Part shown: in pieces, positions 1 to 9,782 of the stretch
How positions within the stretch are numbered: the stretch's first letter is position 1
Layout: each line of letters begins with the position of its first letter
From: Ephemerocybe angulata
Taxonomy: Eukaryota > Basidiomycota > Agaricomycetes > Agaricales > Psathyrellaceae
Assembly: GCA_013368325.1 (NCBI GenBank)
Contig: JAACJK010000052.1
Span: forward strand, 1-28,810
Length of the DNA: 28,810 bases
Direction: 5' to 3'
Program-made: the position numbers and the translations under genes
The notes under the pieces: model-generated
What the model was told of the DNA's origin: nothing
The model's input: the letters and a program-made list of their open reading frames with translations, nothing else
Databases searched by the model: none

Positions 1-1412
1 TTTAAGTAATCAGGAAATTAATATAACTGGATTTCATGGTTTCATGTTATCCTGCTACCGTACCCTAAACCGACACAGGTTCGTTAGTTGAGAATACTAA
101 GGCGTAGAGCTAAAAGTTGTTAAGGAACTCGGCAAATTCACCTCATAAGTTTGACGACAAGAGTACCTATTATTTATCCAGGGCTATCACCCAGTAAATA
201 ATAGGTGACACATAATCGGAGGCCACGACTGTTTACTAAAAACAACACAGTGCAATCATTAATGTGATAGTATACTGTGTGAAATTTGCCCAATGCCATT
301 AATATAAGAATAATCATGGAATATAACTGTGATTTATCGAAGTCTGGTTATAGCGGTCTTAACTATGAGGATCCTAAGGTAGCAAAATAATGGCCATTAA
401 TGTGGTCCGGTATCAATAATGTAACGATGGTCTCGCTGTCTCTACAACTTGCTCAGTGAAATTGATTACGCGTGCAGATGCGCGTTACCACAGGGGGACG
501 GGAAGACCCTATGCAGCTTTACTGTAATTAGTTATCATATGAATCTATAACAACTTAATTAATAGAGAATAGGGAAATCGAGAGATATATAGTGGAAACT
601 TATAATTTAAGTTGGGTTTATGTTTACCTTAAAATTAAAATATAAAGGGAGAGTTGACTAATTGGCAGTTTGACTGGGGCGGTCGTCTTTAATAGAGTAG
701 CAAAGTACATCCAAATTTTTTTTTTTCTTTTTAATTTAACAAACTAAATTAAGATTGTTTATTCTGTAAAGAATATTTATTACAAATAATGGATTAACTT
801 ATCACTTTTTTTTTTAAAAAGTAGTATTAATCTATTCTTTATTTTTTTTTTTAAAGGCATAGCTAGAAATTGAATGGAGATCAATCAACCAGTGAAGGGT
901 TGCGCAGAGTTCAATGGCGGTAAGCATGCTTAACTGATAGACTTAAAAGTCAAACAGATATGTAAGTAGGGCATAGTGACCCCTCGCTATAATATGGGAT
1001 AGACGGGGATCAATTAATAAAAGTTACGCTAGGGATAACAGGCTGATAGCCGACGAGAGTACACATTGTCTCGGCTGTTTGGCACCTCGATGTCGACTCA
1101 TCCTATCCTCCGGGGGAAGAAGCTTGGAAGGGTTCGGCTGTTCGCCGATTAAAAGGGTACGTGAGTTGGGTTTAATACGACGTGAGTCAGTATGGTCCCT
1201 ATCTTCTGGTGGAAAATTTAGTAAAGAGGGACAGACCTTCCAGTACGAAAGGACCAATAGGTTGTGTTTCCATAGTGTACCAATTGTTTTTAATATTTAC
1301 AAGACTTATTACTAAGTAATAGAGTGAATAAATATAATGCATAGTTGGGTAGCCACAAACATAATAGATAAGTGCTGAATGTCTATAAAGCAAGAATCTA
1401 CTCCCTTTATAC
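1..1412 (+). rRNA. rnl: mitochondrial large-subunit rRNA, 3' part (5' end outside window)
   Basis: Peptidyl-transferase half of the mitoribosomal large-subunit RNA. Conserved blocks appear in the correct order: the domain IV block 'ggatcctaaggtagcaaaat' (368-387), the domain V block 'gacgggaagaccctatgcag' (497-516), 'gctagggataacaggctgat' (1028-1047), 'cacctcgatgtcgactcatc' (1082-1101), and the sarcin-ricin loop 'agtacgaaaggacc' (1242-1255). The 3' end is placed near 1412, after 'gataagtgctgaatgtctataaagc', which resembles the end of bacterial 23S RNA; this end is approximate. Helices that vary between species hold AT-rich insertions: a perfect hairpin at 165-206 and a T-rich insertion at 712-855. 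Short ORFs inside this region are chance reading frames in rRNA. Confidence 0.97.
712..855 (+). repeat. T-rich, repeat-like insertion inside rnl domain V
   Basis: Between two conserved rRNA blocks (ending 'gtacatccaaa' and starting 'aggcatagctagaaattg') lies about 140 nt of T-rich sequence. It includes 'tatcactttttttttt' followed by 'aaaaagtag', which matches one half of the intergenic hairpin family. The position is a variable helix, so an expansion should be tolerated by the ribosome. Confidence 0.6.
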
Positions 1413-2009
1413 TAATAAATTATTATTTTTTGTTTACTTTTTTTATCTTTAGATAAAAAAAGTGATAAAAAAAATAATTTATAATTAAGAAATAGAACAT
1501 TTCTAAATAGGTTGCGAATGTAAATACTGTAAGTATATTAATTTTCTAAGAAAATAGTTTAGCAATACTAATTTATAAAAAAACTTGAGATTTATATTTG
1601 ATTGACTTTTTTATGGACTTTGTTCCTAATTTTTTTTTTTTTATTGACCAGGCTTAATTTTTATCACTCCCAGACTTTTTATCTGTTGACTTTTTTTATT
1701 TATAAAAAAAGTGATAACTGGCTAAGGCCTGGTCAGATAAGTTAGTCAAAAGGCTTATTTTTTTTATTGACTGACTTATTACTAAGTTCTTTTTTTGTTT
1801 TATCCAGGCCGAATGGCCAGTTGTTACTAATTTTAATCTATCTTACAGTAAACAGATTAAAAAGTTATAAGATAAAAAAGTGAATAAACAGAAGAAAAAA
1901 AGTGAATAAAATAAACAAATGTTAAACTTAACAAATATTGGTATTGACTTTTTTATATAAATAAAAAAAAAAGTAAATATCTACAAATAAAAAAAAAAAA
2001 AAAAAACAA
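1413..2009. repeat. spacer of nested palindromes between rnl and an unidentified ORF
   Basis: No gene is seen. The first 200 nt hold a 13-bp perfect hairpin ACTTTTTTTATCT/AGATAAAAAAAGT (1436-1463), then non-repetitive AT-rich sequence that could be rnl 3' flank. From about 1620 on, hairpins are packed end to end. An outer 'ttgaccaggc...gcctggtcag' pair (about 1643-1737) encloses further T-run/A-run hairpins, and the GC-rich core 'caggccgaatggccag' (1805-1820) recurs at 15359 and, reverse complemented, at 6201 and inside nad2. The last part contains a 48-nt copy of a sequence found upstream of cox1. Confidence 0.8.
1896..1943 (+). promoter_or_regulatory. 48-nt leader-like sequence duplicated upstream of cox1
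   Basis: Identical by eye to 15138-15185. It contains 'caaatgttaaacttaac' and 'aaatattggta'. It is not one of the T-run/A-run hairpins. Here it lies about 66 nt before the first ATG of an unidentified ORF; the other copy lies about 300 nt before cox1. A promoter or 5' processing signal is an inference from position only. Confidence 0.4.
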
Positions 2010-2753
2010 ATGGCAATTTTAATCAATTGTATTTTTCAACATCAGAATTTAAATATTAATTGGGAGCAGGCAGTACGGTTTTTAATGCACTTAGGTGGAG
2101 GTGATATTCCACAAATAGATAATCATAAATTTTCGACTTTTTTTTTAATCAATTAGATTCAAATATAGGTTGTTCTCAGCATTCCGTAGGGAAGCTATTG
2201 AAGTGAATGATAATAATAATTGGTTAATGCCTAGTCAAATTACAGAACGTAAGTTTGGTACCATGTTTTTACTGGAAGAAACAAAGGGGGCTATACTGCA
2301 TGTTGAATCTAACGGGTTTTATGAGAAAGCTACTCATAGTTTTACCACTTTTGATATAGCTGAAGTAGACCAATTTCCTGGAAGTCCCCCTATAGGAAAT
2401 CCTTACGTTAAAATAATATACAACTTCTCTTTTGAATAAATAAAAGATTACAGGAGACTAATCTAGAAATAGCTAGCTTCCCTAATTTACAAGATTTAGA
2501 GAGACAAGAAGACACAAGACTAGATATATTATCTATGCAAGAAGAGGTAAAGTCTAATTTATCAAAAAAAGTAGGATTAACCTGTCAGCAAATACATATT
2601 GGTAAACTTGCACTAAAATTAGGTAATAAACTAGTAGAAAATCCTAACTTCAATTTAGAACTATTTACAGATGGTATGCAGCATTGTAGTTTTATTGATC
2701 CAAATTCTATACAGTCTTTAATAATAGCTCTACAATCTAATGTTTTTATTTAG
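2010..2753 (+). pseudogene. unidentified protein gene, broken by three frame changes
   Basis: Function not recognised. ATG at 2010 opens 48 codons ending at TAG 2154. One extra T in the T9 run at 2138-2146 would carry the frame on through FNQLDSNIG. A second change near 2165-2172 leads into a frame open to 2439 (contains NNWLMPSQITERKFG). A third change, again equal to one extra T at the T4 run 2430-2433, would join it through a TGA codon (read as Trp) to the last frame, ending at TAA 2753 (contains GLTCQQIHIGKLALKLGNKL). The composition looks like real protein (mixed polar and hydrophobic residues, Trp, Cys) and is less AT-skewed than the spacers. Either a decaying passenger gene or an intact one with homopolymer errors. 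The TGA and the duplicated leader upstream resemble the other passenger ORFs here. Confidence 0.5.
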
Positions 2754-3281
<528 letters not shown>

Positions 3282-3529
3282 TAATTGGGGCCACTAATTT
3301 TGTTTATCACTAATCAGCACTAATTTTATTACTAAAAAAATTAGTTTGAGAAAAAATCATAAATAATTATCCCCTACTATCCTAACATCCTAACAACCTA
3401 ACAACTCTTTTTATTATTTACCTTATTTTTTTTTTTTTTTTACCACTTTTTATTATTCACCGCAGGGTTTATATCACTTTTTTTATTATAAATAAAAAAG
3501 TCAAAAGACAGATAAAAAGTCAGTAGTTA

Positions 3530-3601
3530 GGAAGCAGAACTCGAGTGGTGGAGTGTCTCACTTTTAATGGGAAAGTTCTGGTTCAAATCCAGGTGTTTCC
3601 A
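3530..3601 (+). tRNA. trnK(uuu): tRNA-Lys (UUU)
   Basis: Acceptor GGAAGCA/TGTTTCC with one G-T pair, anticodon stem TCTCA/TGGGA, loop CTTTTAA with anticodon TTT, and T-arm CTGG-TTCAAAT-CCAG. Discriminator A. Confidence 0.93.
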
Positions 3602-3979
3602 TCACTTTTTTTTATATTGACTAATTTTTTTTTTATTGTAATTAGATAAAAACCTTATCAATTTTTTTTTTACTACAACTAACTGGATTAGTAAGTGATA
3701 AAAAAAAAGTAATTGACTTAAAAAAGTGATATCTAGCAAACCCTCCTTATCCAGGCCGTAGACCAGTTATCACTTTTTTATATAAATAAAAAAAGTCAAC
3801 TACTACAACTGGCCATTCTAATTTTTTTATTTACTTTTTTTTCTTTATAGAAAAAAAAGTGATAAAAAAAAAATAACTGGATTAGCCTTACTAAAAAAAT
3901 CAGGCCAGTTACTGTTGAATTTTAATAAATTAAAAAAAAAAAATTAGCAGGCAGATAAAAATAAAAAAAAAGAGGAGAA
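3602..3979. repeat. hairpin-rich spacer between trnK and trnL(uag)
   Basis: No gene is seen. It holds a palindromic element at 3650-3697 ('aaccttatcaa' then T-run, then 'actacaactaactggattag') and its inverse near 3725-3780. Also present are several ACTTTTTT/AAAAAAGT hairpins, one with loop 'ata' at 3833-3862. Confidence 0.75.
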
Positions 3980-4053
3980 ACGAGTATGCTGAAATTGGTA
4001 GCCAGGTGAGTTTTAGGCATTCAAAATTAAGAGTTCGAGTCTCTTTACTCGTA
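3980..4053 (+). tRNA. trnL(uag): tRNA-Leu (UAG)
   Basis: Acceptor ACGAGTA/TACTCGT, perfect. D-arm contains 'gctgaaattggtagcc', typical of Leu. Anticodon stem TGAGT/ATTCA with loop TTTAGGC (anticodon TAG), and T-arm AAGAG-TTCGAGT-CTCTT. The variable region is only about 5 nt, short for a leucine tRNA. Confidence 0.88.
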
Positions 4054-4306
4054 ACCCTAAAATTTTTAATTACTTGTTGTAGTTATTTTTTTTGTAACAA
4101 ATACAAAAAAATTAGATTGCCCAATTAATTTTTTTTTATCACTTTTTTATTAACAATAAAAAAAGTCAACAAAAAAAAAATAAGTCCTATTAATTTTTTT
4201 ATTTTTATCTGTTCAGTTATTTTTTTATTGTAATTAGATACAAAAAAAATTAAGTAAAAATTAGTGATAAAAATAAAAAAAATCTAGTGCTGGAAGGATA
4301 TAATTA

Positions 4307-4379
4307 ACATCTTTAGCTAAATTGGTAAAGCAATTACCTTCGAAGTAATAGAATATTGGTTCAATTCCATTAAGATGTT
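4307..4379 (+). tRNA. trnR(ucg): tRNA-Arg (UCG)
   Basis: Acceptor ACATCTT/AAGATGT, perfect. D-stem GCT/AGC, anticodon stem ATTAC/GTAAT, loop CTTCGAA with anticodon TCG. The T-loop is TTCAATT; the T-stem has one T-T mismatch. Confidence 0.88.
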
Positions 4380-4631
4380 TATCTTAAAGGAAAGATAGTG
4401 TAATAAGAAATGTTGGCTTAGCCAAAATAGTTTGTTCCTATAATTGTCTCCCTAATTTTTTTCCGCAAGGGGTATCACTTTTTTTATTAAAGTGATATAG
4501 ATAAAAAAGTTATAGTTGGACTTAATTTTTTTTTATCACTTTTTTATTTACAATAAAAAAAGTCAACAAAAAAAAATCAGTCCTACTGAGGAGGTAATAT
4601 ATAGTTGAATGAAGAAAAAGAAAATATAACA

Positions 4632-5399
4632 ATGACAAATTTATTTATTTTATCACCTTTAAGTCAATTTGAAGTAACAAGTTTAATAGGATTTAATGCT
4701 CCAATATTAGGACATGTAAATTTAAGTTTAACTAATTTAGCTTTATATACAATATTTATATTATTAATAGTAGTAGGTTTACATTATTATGGTAATAACG
4801 ATTTTAATTTAGTTCCTAGTAAATGGTCTATTTCATTAGAATCCTCATTTGCTAGTTTAAATACTATGGTAAGAGAACAAATAGGAACTCATAATGAAAT
4901 ATATTTACCTTTTGTATATTCATTATTTTTCTTTATTTTAATAGGAAATTTAATTTCTAATGTTCCTTATTCTTTTGCTGTTACAGCTAGTGGTGTGGTT
5001 GCTTTAGGATTAAGTTTAACAATATTTATAGGAGTAACTATCTTATCAATATCTATACATGGTATTAAATTCTTCTCATTCTTTATACCTGCTGGAACAC
5101 CTTTAGGATTAGTACCTTTATTAGCTTTAATAGAATTAATTTCTTATTTAGCTAGAGCAGTATCTTTAGGAGTACGATTATTTGCTAATATAGTAGCTGG
5201 TCATACATTATTAAAAATATTATCTACTTACCTATATAAATTATTTACAGGTAATATAATAGTAGCTATTATTACATTAATACCTTTTGCTATTTTCTTA
5301 GCATTAGTAGGATTAGAAATAGCTGTTTCATTAATTCAAGCATTCGTATTTACTTTATTAGTATGTTCTTATTTAAGAGATGCTATAGAATTACATTAA
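4632..5399 (+). CDS. atp6: ATP synthase F0 subunit a
   Basis: Stator subunit of F0 that forms the proton half-channels beside the atp9 ring. The 255-residue protein has the fungal length. The hallmark helix SLGVRLFANIVAGH carries the essential Arg (Arg182 from this start) with a partner Glu at about 168. The start is the ATG at 4632, because the following MTNLFILSPLSQFE contains the SPLxQFE sequence that is the mature N-terminus after processing in yeast. An in-frame TTG nine codons upstream (4605) gives only an odd lysine- and glutamate-rich extension and is not preferred. The spacer between 4380 and 4630 contains about 75 nt of non-repetitive sequence after trnR, then hairpins. Confidence 0.97.
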   Translation: MTNLFILSPLSQFEVTSLIGFNAPILGHVNLSLTNLALYTIFILLIVVGLHYYGNNDFNLVPSKWSISLESSFASLNTMVREQIGTHNEIYLPFVYSLFFFILIGNLISNVPYSFAVTASGVVALGLSLTIFIGVTILSISIHGIKFFSFFIPAGTPLGLVPLLALIELISYLARAVSLGVRLFANIVAGHTLLKILSTYLYKLFTGNIIVAIITLIPFAIFLALVGLEIAVSLIQAFVFTLLVCSYLRDAIELH

Positions 5400-6002
5400 A
5401 AAAAGCATGTAAAAAAAATAACCCTTATCCCTTATTTACTATTTTTTTTTTTTGTTTAATTTTTTTTGTTACAAAAAAAATAACAGGCCTTAGCCAGTTA
5501 TCTGTCTTAAACTAAAAACAGATAACCCTTATCAATTTTTACAAAATTGATTAGTAAGTGATAGTTGGACTTAATTTTTTTTTAAGATAAACAAAAAAAA
5601 ATAACTCTTAAATAAAACAAACCTTATCAATTTTTACAAAATTGATTAGTAAAAAGTAAATAAAAATAACTTAGTAACTGGCCTGATTTTTTTTAGTAAC
5701 AAAAACAATAACAAAAAAAGTGATTAAAAGAGAGTAAAATATAATAATTTACTCTCTTTTTAATTATTTACTTTTTTTATCTTTAGATAAAAAAAGTGAT
5801 AGGGCAGTCGCCCAAGTCTTATTTTTTTTTTTAAAAATTACTACTAATTACTTTTTTTGTTAGTTATTTTTTTTCTGTTTGTTTAATTATTATCACTTTT
5901 TTATAAATAAAAAAAGTCAACAGAAAAAAATAAGCCTGTTATTTTTTTGTTTATTTATTGACTTTTTTTATCTTAAATAAAAAAAGTGATAAAAAAAAAA
6001 TT
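5400..6002. repeat. hairpin-rich spacer between atp6 and trnV
   Basis: No gene is seen. The compact element 'cttatcaatttttacaaaat' followed by 'tgattagtaag' occurs twice (5528-5560 and 5620-5651). An 'agagagtaaa...tttactctct' hairpin lies near 5731-5760. Oriented TATCAC...GTCAAC units and their inverse occupy 5890-5922 and 5957-5991. Confidence 0.75.
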
Positions 6003-6073
6003 AGGAGGTTAGCTGAGTGGTTTAGCAGCAATTTTACACATTGCAGACAGAGTTTCGATTACCCTACTTCCTA
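6003..6073 (+). tRNA. trnV(uac): tRNA-Val (UAC)
   Basis: Acceptor AGGAGGT/ACTTCCT (one G-T), anticodon stem GCAAT/ATTGC, loop TTTACAC with anticodon TAC. T-loop TTCGATT; the T-stem contains one A-C mismatch. Confidence 0.88.
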
Positions 6074-6560
6074 AAATTAATTGTCTTATTTCTGGGCGGT
6101 AGCCCTGCTAATTAATTTTTTTTTGTTAAAACAAAAAAAATTGATAAGGGTTTGTTTTAATTACTACTACAGGCCTTAAAAAAATAAGTAGTAACTACAA
6201 CTGGCCATTCGGCCTGGATAAGGGTAGGTTTTTTTTTATTTTATTTGTAACAAATAAAAAAATTAAACCCTACTAACTTTTTATCAATTTTTTTATATAA
6301 ATAAAAAAAGTCTTATTTTTTTGTTTGTTGACTTTTTTTATCTGCTCAGTTATTTTTTTTGTTTATTTTACAAAAAAAAATTAGAATGGCCAGTAAGATA
6401 AACCTTATCAATTTTTTTTTACTACAACTGGCCTAAGGCCTGGATTAGTAAGTAACAACTGGCCTAATTTTTTTGTTCTTGACTTTTTTTTCTTTATAGA
6501 AAAAAAAGTGAATATTTGAACAAAAAAATTACGGCCTGGATAATAAAAATTAGCTTGATA
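6074..6560. repeat. hairpin-rich spacer between trnV and trnG
   Basis: No gene is seen. Contents: a TAATT/AATTG palindrome with loop 'gttaaaac' (about 6111-6153), the GC-rich core 'ctggccattcggcctg' at 6201-6216 (also found inside nad2), the long element at 6404-6456, and a hairpin 'ggcctaatttttttgttc...gaacaaaaaaattacggcc' with an A-family hairpin inserted in its loop (6460-6537). Confidence 0.78.
6404..6456 (+). repeat. D-family element, reference copy
   Basis: Element running 'accttatcaa', T-run, 'actacaactggcctaaggcc', 'tggattagtaagtaa'. Near-identical copies lie at 14103-14159 and 27393-27453 in the same orientation, and inverted at 9436-9494 and 13277-13330. Shorter variants lie at 3650, 5528, 5620 and 18408. 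The internal GGCCTAAGGCC is itself palindromic. Confidence 0.8.
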
Positions 6561-6631
6561 GCGAGTATAGTTAAATGGTATAACCTCTACCTTCCAAGTA
6601 GATATTATCAGTTCGAATCTGATTACTCGTA
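6561..6631 (+). tRNA. trnG(ucc): tRNA-Gly (UCC)
   Basis: Acceptor GCGAGTA/TACTCGT, anticodon stem TCTAC/GTAGA, loop CTTCCAA with anticodon TCC, T-arm around TTCGAAT. Discriminator A. Confidence 0.93.
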
Positions 6632-6793
6632 ATTGACTTTTTATTTACTTTTTTTATCTGTTGACTTTTTTCAGGCCGTTATTTTTTTGTTCGAACAAAA
6701 AAATTAGGCCAGTAAAAAAAAAGTGATAAAAAGTGATAAAAAGTGATAGCTTATTATTTAACTAAAATGAAATAAAAACGAAACAAACAAAAT

Positions 6794-7060
6794 ATGAATT
6801 TAGCTTTAATATTATTTTTAATAGGGATATTAGGTTTTGTATTAAATAGAAAAAATATAATATTAATGATAATAGCTATAGAAATAATGTTATTATCAGT
6901 TACTTTATTAGTATTAATAATGTCTTATGGTTTTGACGATAGTATAGGTCAAACATTTAGTATATTTATAATTTCAATAGCTGGAGCCGAATCAGTAATA
7001 GGATTAAGTATATTAGTAGCATATTATAGATTAAGAGGAACAATTTCATTAACAAATTAA
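6794..7060 (+). CDS. nad4L: NADH dehydrogenase subunit 4L
   Basis: Small membrane-arm subunit of complex I, homologous to bacterial NuoK. 88 residues, the family's usual length, with three predicted membrane helices and the conserved glutamate in helix 2 (MIIAIEIMLLSVTLL). ATG start, TAA stop. It lies 3 nt upstream of nad5, the near-universal fungal gene pair. In many fungi the two overlap by one base, whereas here they are just separated. Both are presumably on one transcript. Confidence 0.97.
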   Translation: MNLALILFLIGILGFVLNRKNIILMIIAIEIMLLSVTLLVLIMSYGFDDSIGQTFSIFIISIAGAESVIGLSILVAYYRLRGTISLTN

Positions 7061-7063
7061 AAT

Positions 7064-9090
7064 ATGTATTTATCAATAATATTATTACCTTTATTAGGTT
7101 CAATAGTTTCAGGATTTCTGGGAAGAAAAGTAGGAGTTACAGGATCTAAAATAATTACTTGTACTTGTTTAATTTTAACTTCTTTATTAATAAGTATAGC
7201 TTATTATGAAGTAGGAATAAGTGGAACAGTAGTAACAATAGATTTAGGAAGTTGGATAGAATCAGAATTAATGCAAATCAAATGGGAATTTTATTTTGAT
7301 CAATTAACAGTTTCTTTAGGTATAGCAGTAGTATATTGTTCAACTTTGATACATATCTATACTATAGATTATTTATCTTCAGATCCTCATAATCAAAGAT
7401 TTTTTCTTATTTATCAGCCTTTACAGCAGGAATGTTATTTTTAATATGTGGTGGAAATTTCTTTGTAATGTTTGTAGGATGGGAAGCAATAGGAGTAGTA
7501 TCTTATTTATTAATTAATTATTATTTTACTAGAATACAAGCAAATAAATCAGCCATATTAGCCTTTACAATGAATAGAGGTGGAGATATGTTAATGAGTA
7601 TAGGATTTTTTTCTATCTTTTCTTTATTAGGAACTTTAAATTATTCTCAAGTATTTTCATTAATACCTTATATGAATGAAACTGCTATTACTATTATATC
7701 TTTATTATTATTAGGTGGTGCTTTAGCCAAAAGTGCTAATATACCTTTACATTCTTGGTTACCTGGAAGTATGGAAGCACCTACACCTGTAAGTGCCTTA
7801 TTACATGCCGCAACACTGGTAACCGCAGGAATATATTTATTATTACGATGTTCACCAATATTAGAATATAGTAGTACAACATTATTAATAATAACAATAA
7901 TAGGAAGTAGTACAGCTTTTTTTGCTGGAACTGCAGGTTTATTACAAAATGATTTAAAAAGAATCATAGCTTTCAGTACTATATCTCAATTAGGATATAT
8001 GATGATGGCAATTGGATTAAGTCAATATAATGTAGCTTTAATGCATACCGTTAACCATGCTTTTTTTAAAGCCTTATTATTTTTAGGAGCTGGAGCAGTA
8101 ATTCATTCATTTGCTGACGAACAAGATGTCAGAAAAATGGGTGGATTAATAAAATTTTTACCATTTACTTATGCAGTAATGTTAACAGGAACTTTAAGTT
8201 TATTAGCTACTCCTTATTTAACAGGATTTTATAGTAAAGATTTAATTTTAGAATTAGCTTTTGGTAATTATAGTTTTAGTGGTATGTTTGCTTATATTTT
8301 AGGTAGTCTAACAGCAGGAATAACTGCTTTTTATAGTTTTAGATTAATAAGTTTAGTTTTTTTAACTTATCCTAATGCACCTAAAAATTATTATTTAAAT
8401 ACTCATGAAAGTAATATAGCAACTATTATTCCTTTATTAATTTTATCTTTATTTAGTATATTTTTTGGTTATTTATTAAGTGATGTTTATGTGGGTGTAG
8501 GTTCTGATTTTTTTGCTAATTCTTTATTTACTCATCCTAATAATTTAACTTTAATTGAAGCTGAATTTTCTTTAAATCCTTTTATTAAATTATTACCGGC
8601 TATTATTAGTTTTATTGGTGCTAGTTTAGCAATATATTTATATCATTTACAACCTCATTTCTTAATTAATTTAACTCCATTTAATAATAATAGTACTAGA
8701 AGATCTATTCCTATTAAATTATATAGTTTCTTTAATGGTAAATATTATTTTGATATTTTATATAATCATTTCTTAGTAAGTAAAGGTATGAAATTAGGTT
8801 ATAAAATTTCTAAAGAAATAGATAGAGGTATTATTGAATTAATCGGACCTTACGGTTTATCTAATAATATTATCAATACTGGTAATAATATAGCTAAATT
8901 AGATACTGGTATAATAACTACTTATTCTTTATACATTAGTATAGCATTATTATCTTTATTAATTTTAGTTTTTACTCCTATTTTATTAAATATTTCTCTA
9001 GAAGAAAATTATATAACATCCTTATTAAAACAAGAAATGAGACTATTTATAATATATTTAGCATCTACATTCTTTGTATTATCTGTTTAA
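7064..9090 (+). CDS. nad5: NADH dehydrogenase subunit 5, needs one frame correction
   Basis: Largest proton-pumping membrane subunit of complex I (NuoL homologue). Residues DYLSSDPHNQRFF are read in frame 1 to 7405. The rest, starting MLFLICGGNFFVMFVGWEAIG, is read in another frame to TAA at 9090. The frames join if the T6 run at 7400-7405 is read as seven Ts (or by a -1 ribosomal shift), giving SYLSAFTAG across the junction as expected for Nad5. The corrected length is 675 residues, normal for fungi. The conserved block SWLPGSMEAPTPVSALLHAATLVTAG is intact (spans 7758-7829). No TGA codons. Several T7 runs elsewhere in the same gene are in frame as they stand. Confidence 0.95.
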
Positions 9091-9586
9091 TTAAATAATT
9101 GGGCTATCTAATTTTTTTTGTATATCACTTTTTTTTCTATAAAGAAAAAAAAGTCAATACAAAAAAATAACTACTAATTTTTTTTACAAAAAAATAATCC
9201 AAGTCTTATTTTTTATTCTGTTTTTATGATAAAAAAGTCAATAAATAAAAATAAGCCCTGACCAGCACTTATTTTTGTTTTAACCCTTATCCAGTTATTT
9301 TTTTTTATCACTTTTTTTTCTATAAAGAAAAAAAAGTAAATAAAAAAATTAGAATGGCCAGTTATCACTTTTTTCCAGATATAAATAAAAAAAGTCAACT
9401 ACTACAAAATTGATTAGTATCACTTTTTGATCTGTTACTTACTAATCCAGGCCTTAGGCCAGTTGTAGTAAAAAAAAAAATTGATAAGGTTTTTATAACA
9501 AAAGTGATAGATTAAAATTACTTAATTTTTTTTAAGAAAAACAAAAAAAAATAACTGAACAGAAACAAAAATAAGTGCTGTTAGTA

Positions 9587-9595
9587 ATATAAGTA
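9587..9595 (+). promoter_or_regulatory. ATATAAGTA, match to the yeast mitochondrial promoter nonamer
   Basis: Exact match to the Saccharomyces mitochondrial promoter nonanucleotide, in the direction of nad2, 188 nt upstream of its ATG. In DNA this AT-rich, a few such matches are expected by chance, so this is only a candidate. Confidence 0.2.
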
Positions 9596-9621
9596 AAATA
9601 TATTTACTGGCCTTAATTATA

Positions 9622-9681
9622 TTACTTACCGCAGGGTTTTTTATTTATAACTTTTTTTTTAAAAAACCCTGCGGTAAGTAA
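9622..9681. repeat. C-family palindrome, 21-bp perfect arms
   Basis: Arms 9622-9642 and 9661-9681 are perfectly complementary and contain CTTACCGCAGGG / CCCTGCGGTAAG. The 18-nt loop is T-rich. Single arms of the same family ('cttaccgcagggttt' or its reverse) recur near 3458, 13018, 13439, 14081, 17496, 20004 and 28521. Confidence 0.85.
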
Positions 9682-9782
9682 CAAAAGTGATAAGGTAAAA
9701 AATAAGTAAATAAAAAAAATTACTGGCCATTCTAATTTTTTTTTTGTATTTGTTACAAAAAAAATAACTGAAGGTTATTGAG

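Larger units (their letters stand above)
9091..9782. repeat. hairpin-rich spacer between nad5 and nad2
   Basis: No gene is seen. It includes repeated ACTTTTTTTT/AAAAAAAAGT hairpins with loop 'ctataaag' (about 9125-9153 and 9308-9338), the inverted D-family element (9436-9494), the C-family palindrome (9622-9681), and a B-family hairpin 'ggccattctaa...ataactgaagg' (9724-9773) that ends just before the nad2 ATG. Confidence 0.8.

Noticed and set aside
1024..1393. Three short ORFs on both strands over the rnl 3' region
   Set aside because: They overlap the most conserved rRNA blocks (peptidyl-transferase centre, sarcin-ricin loop).
7668..7967. Reverse-strand ORF of 99 codons inside nad5
   Set aside because: It lies wholly antisense to conserved Nad5 sequence and has no recognisable features.
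9213..9398. Reverse-strand ORF rich in Phe, Lys and Ile between nad5 and nad2
   Set aside because: Translation of T-run/A-run hairpins; no protein-like composition.
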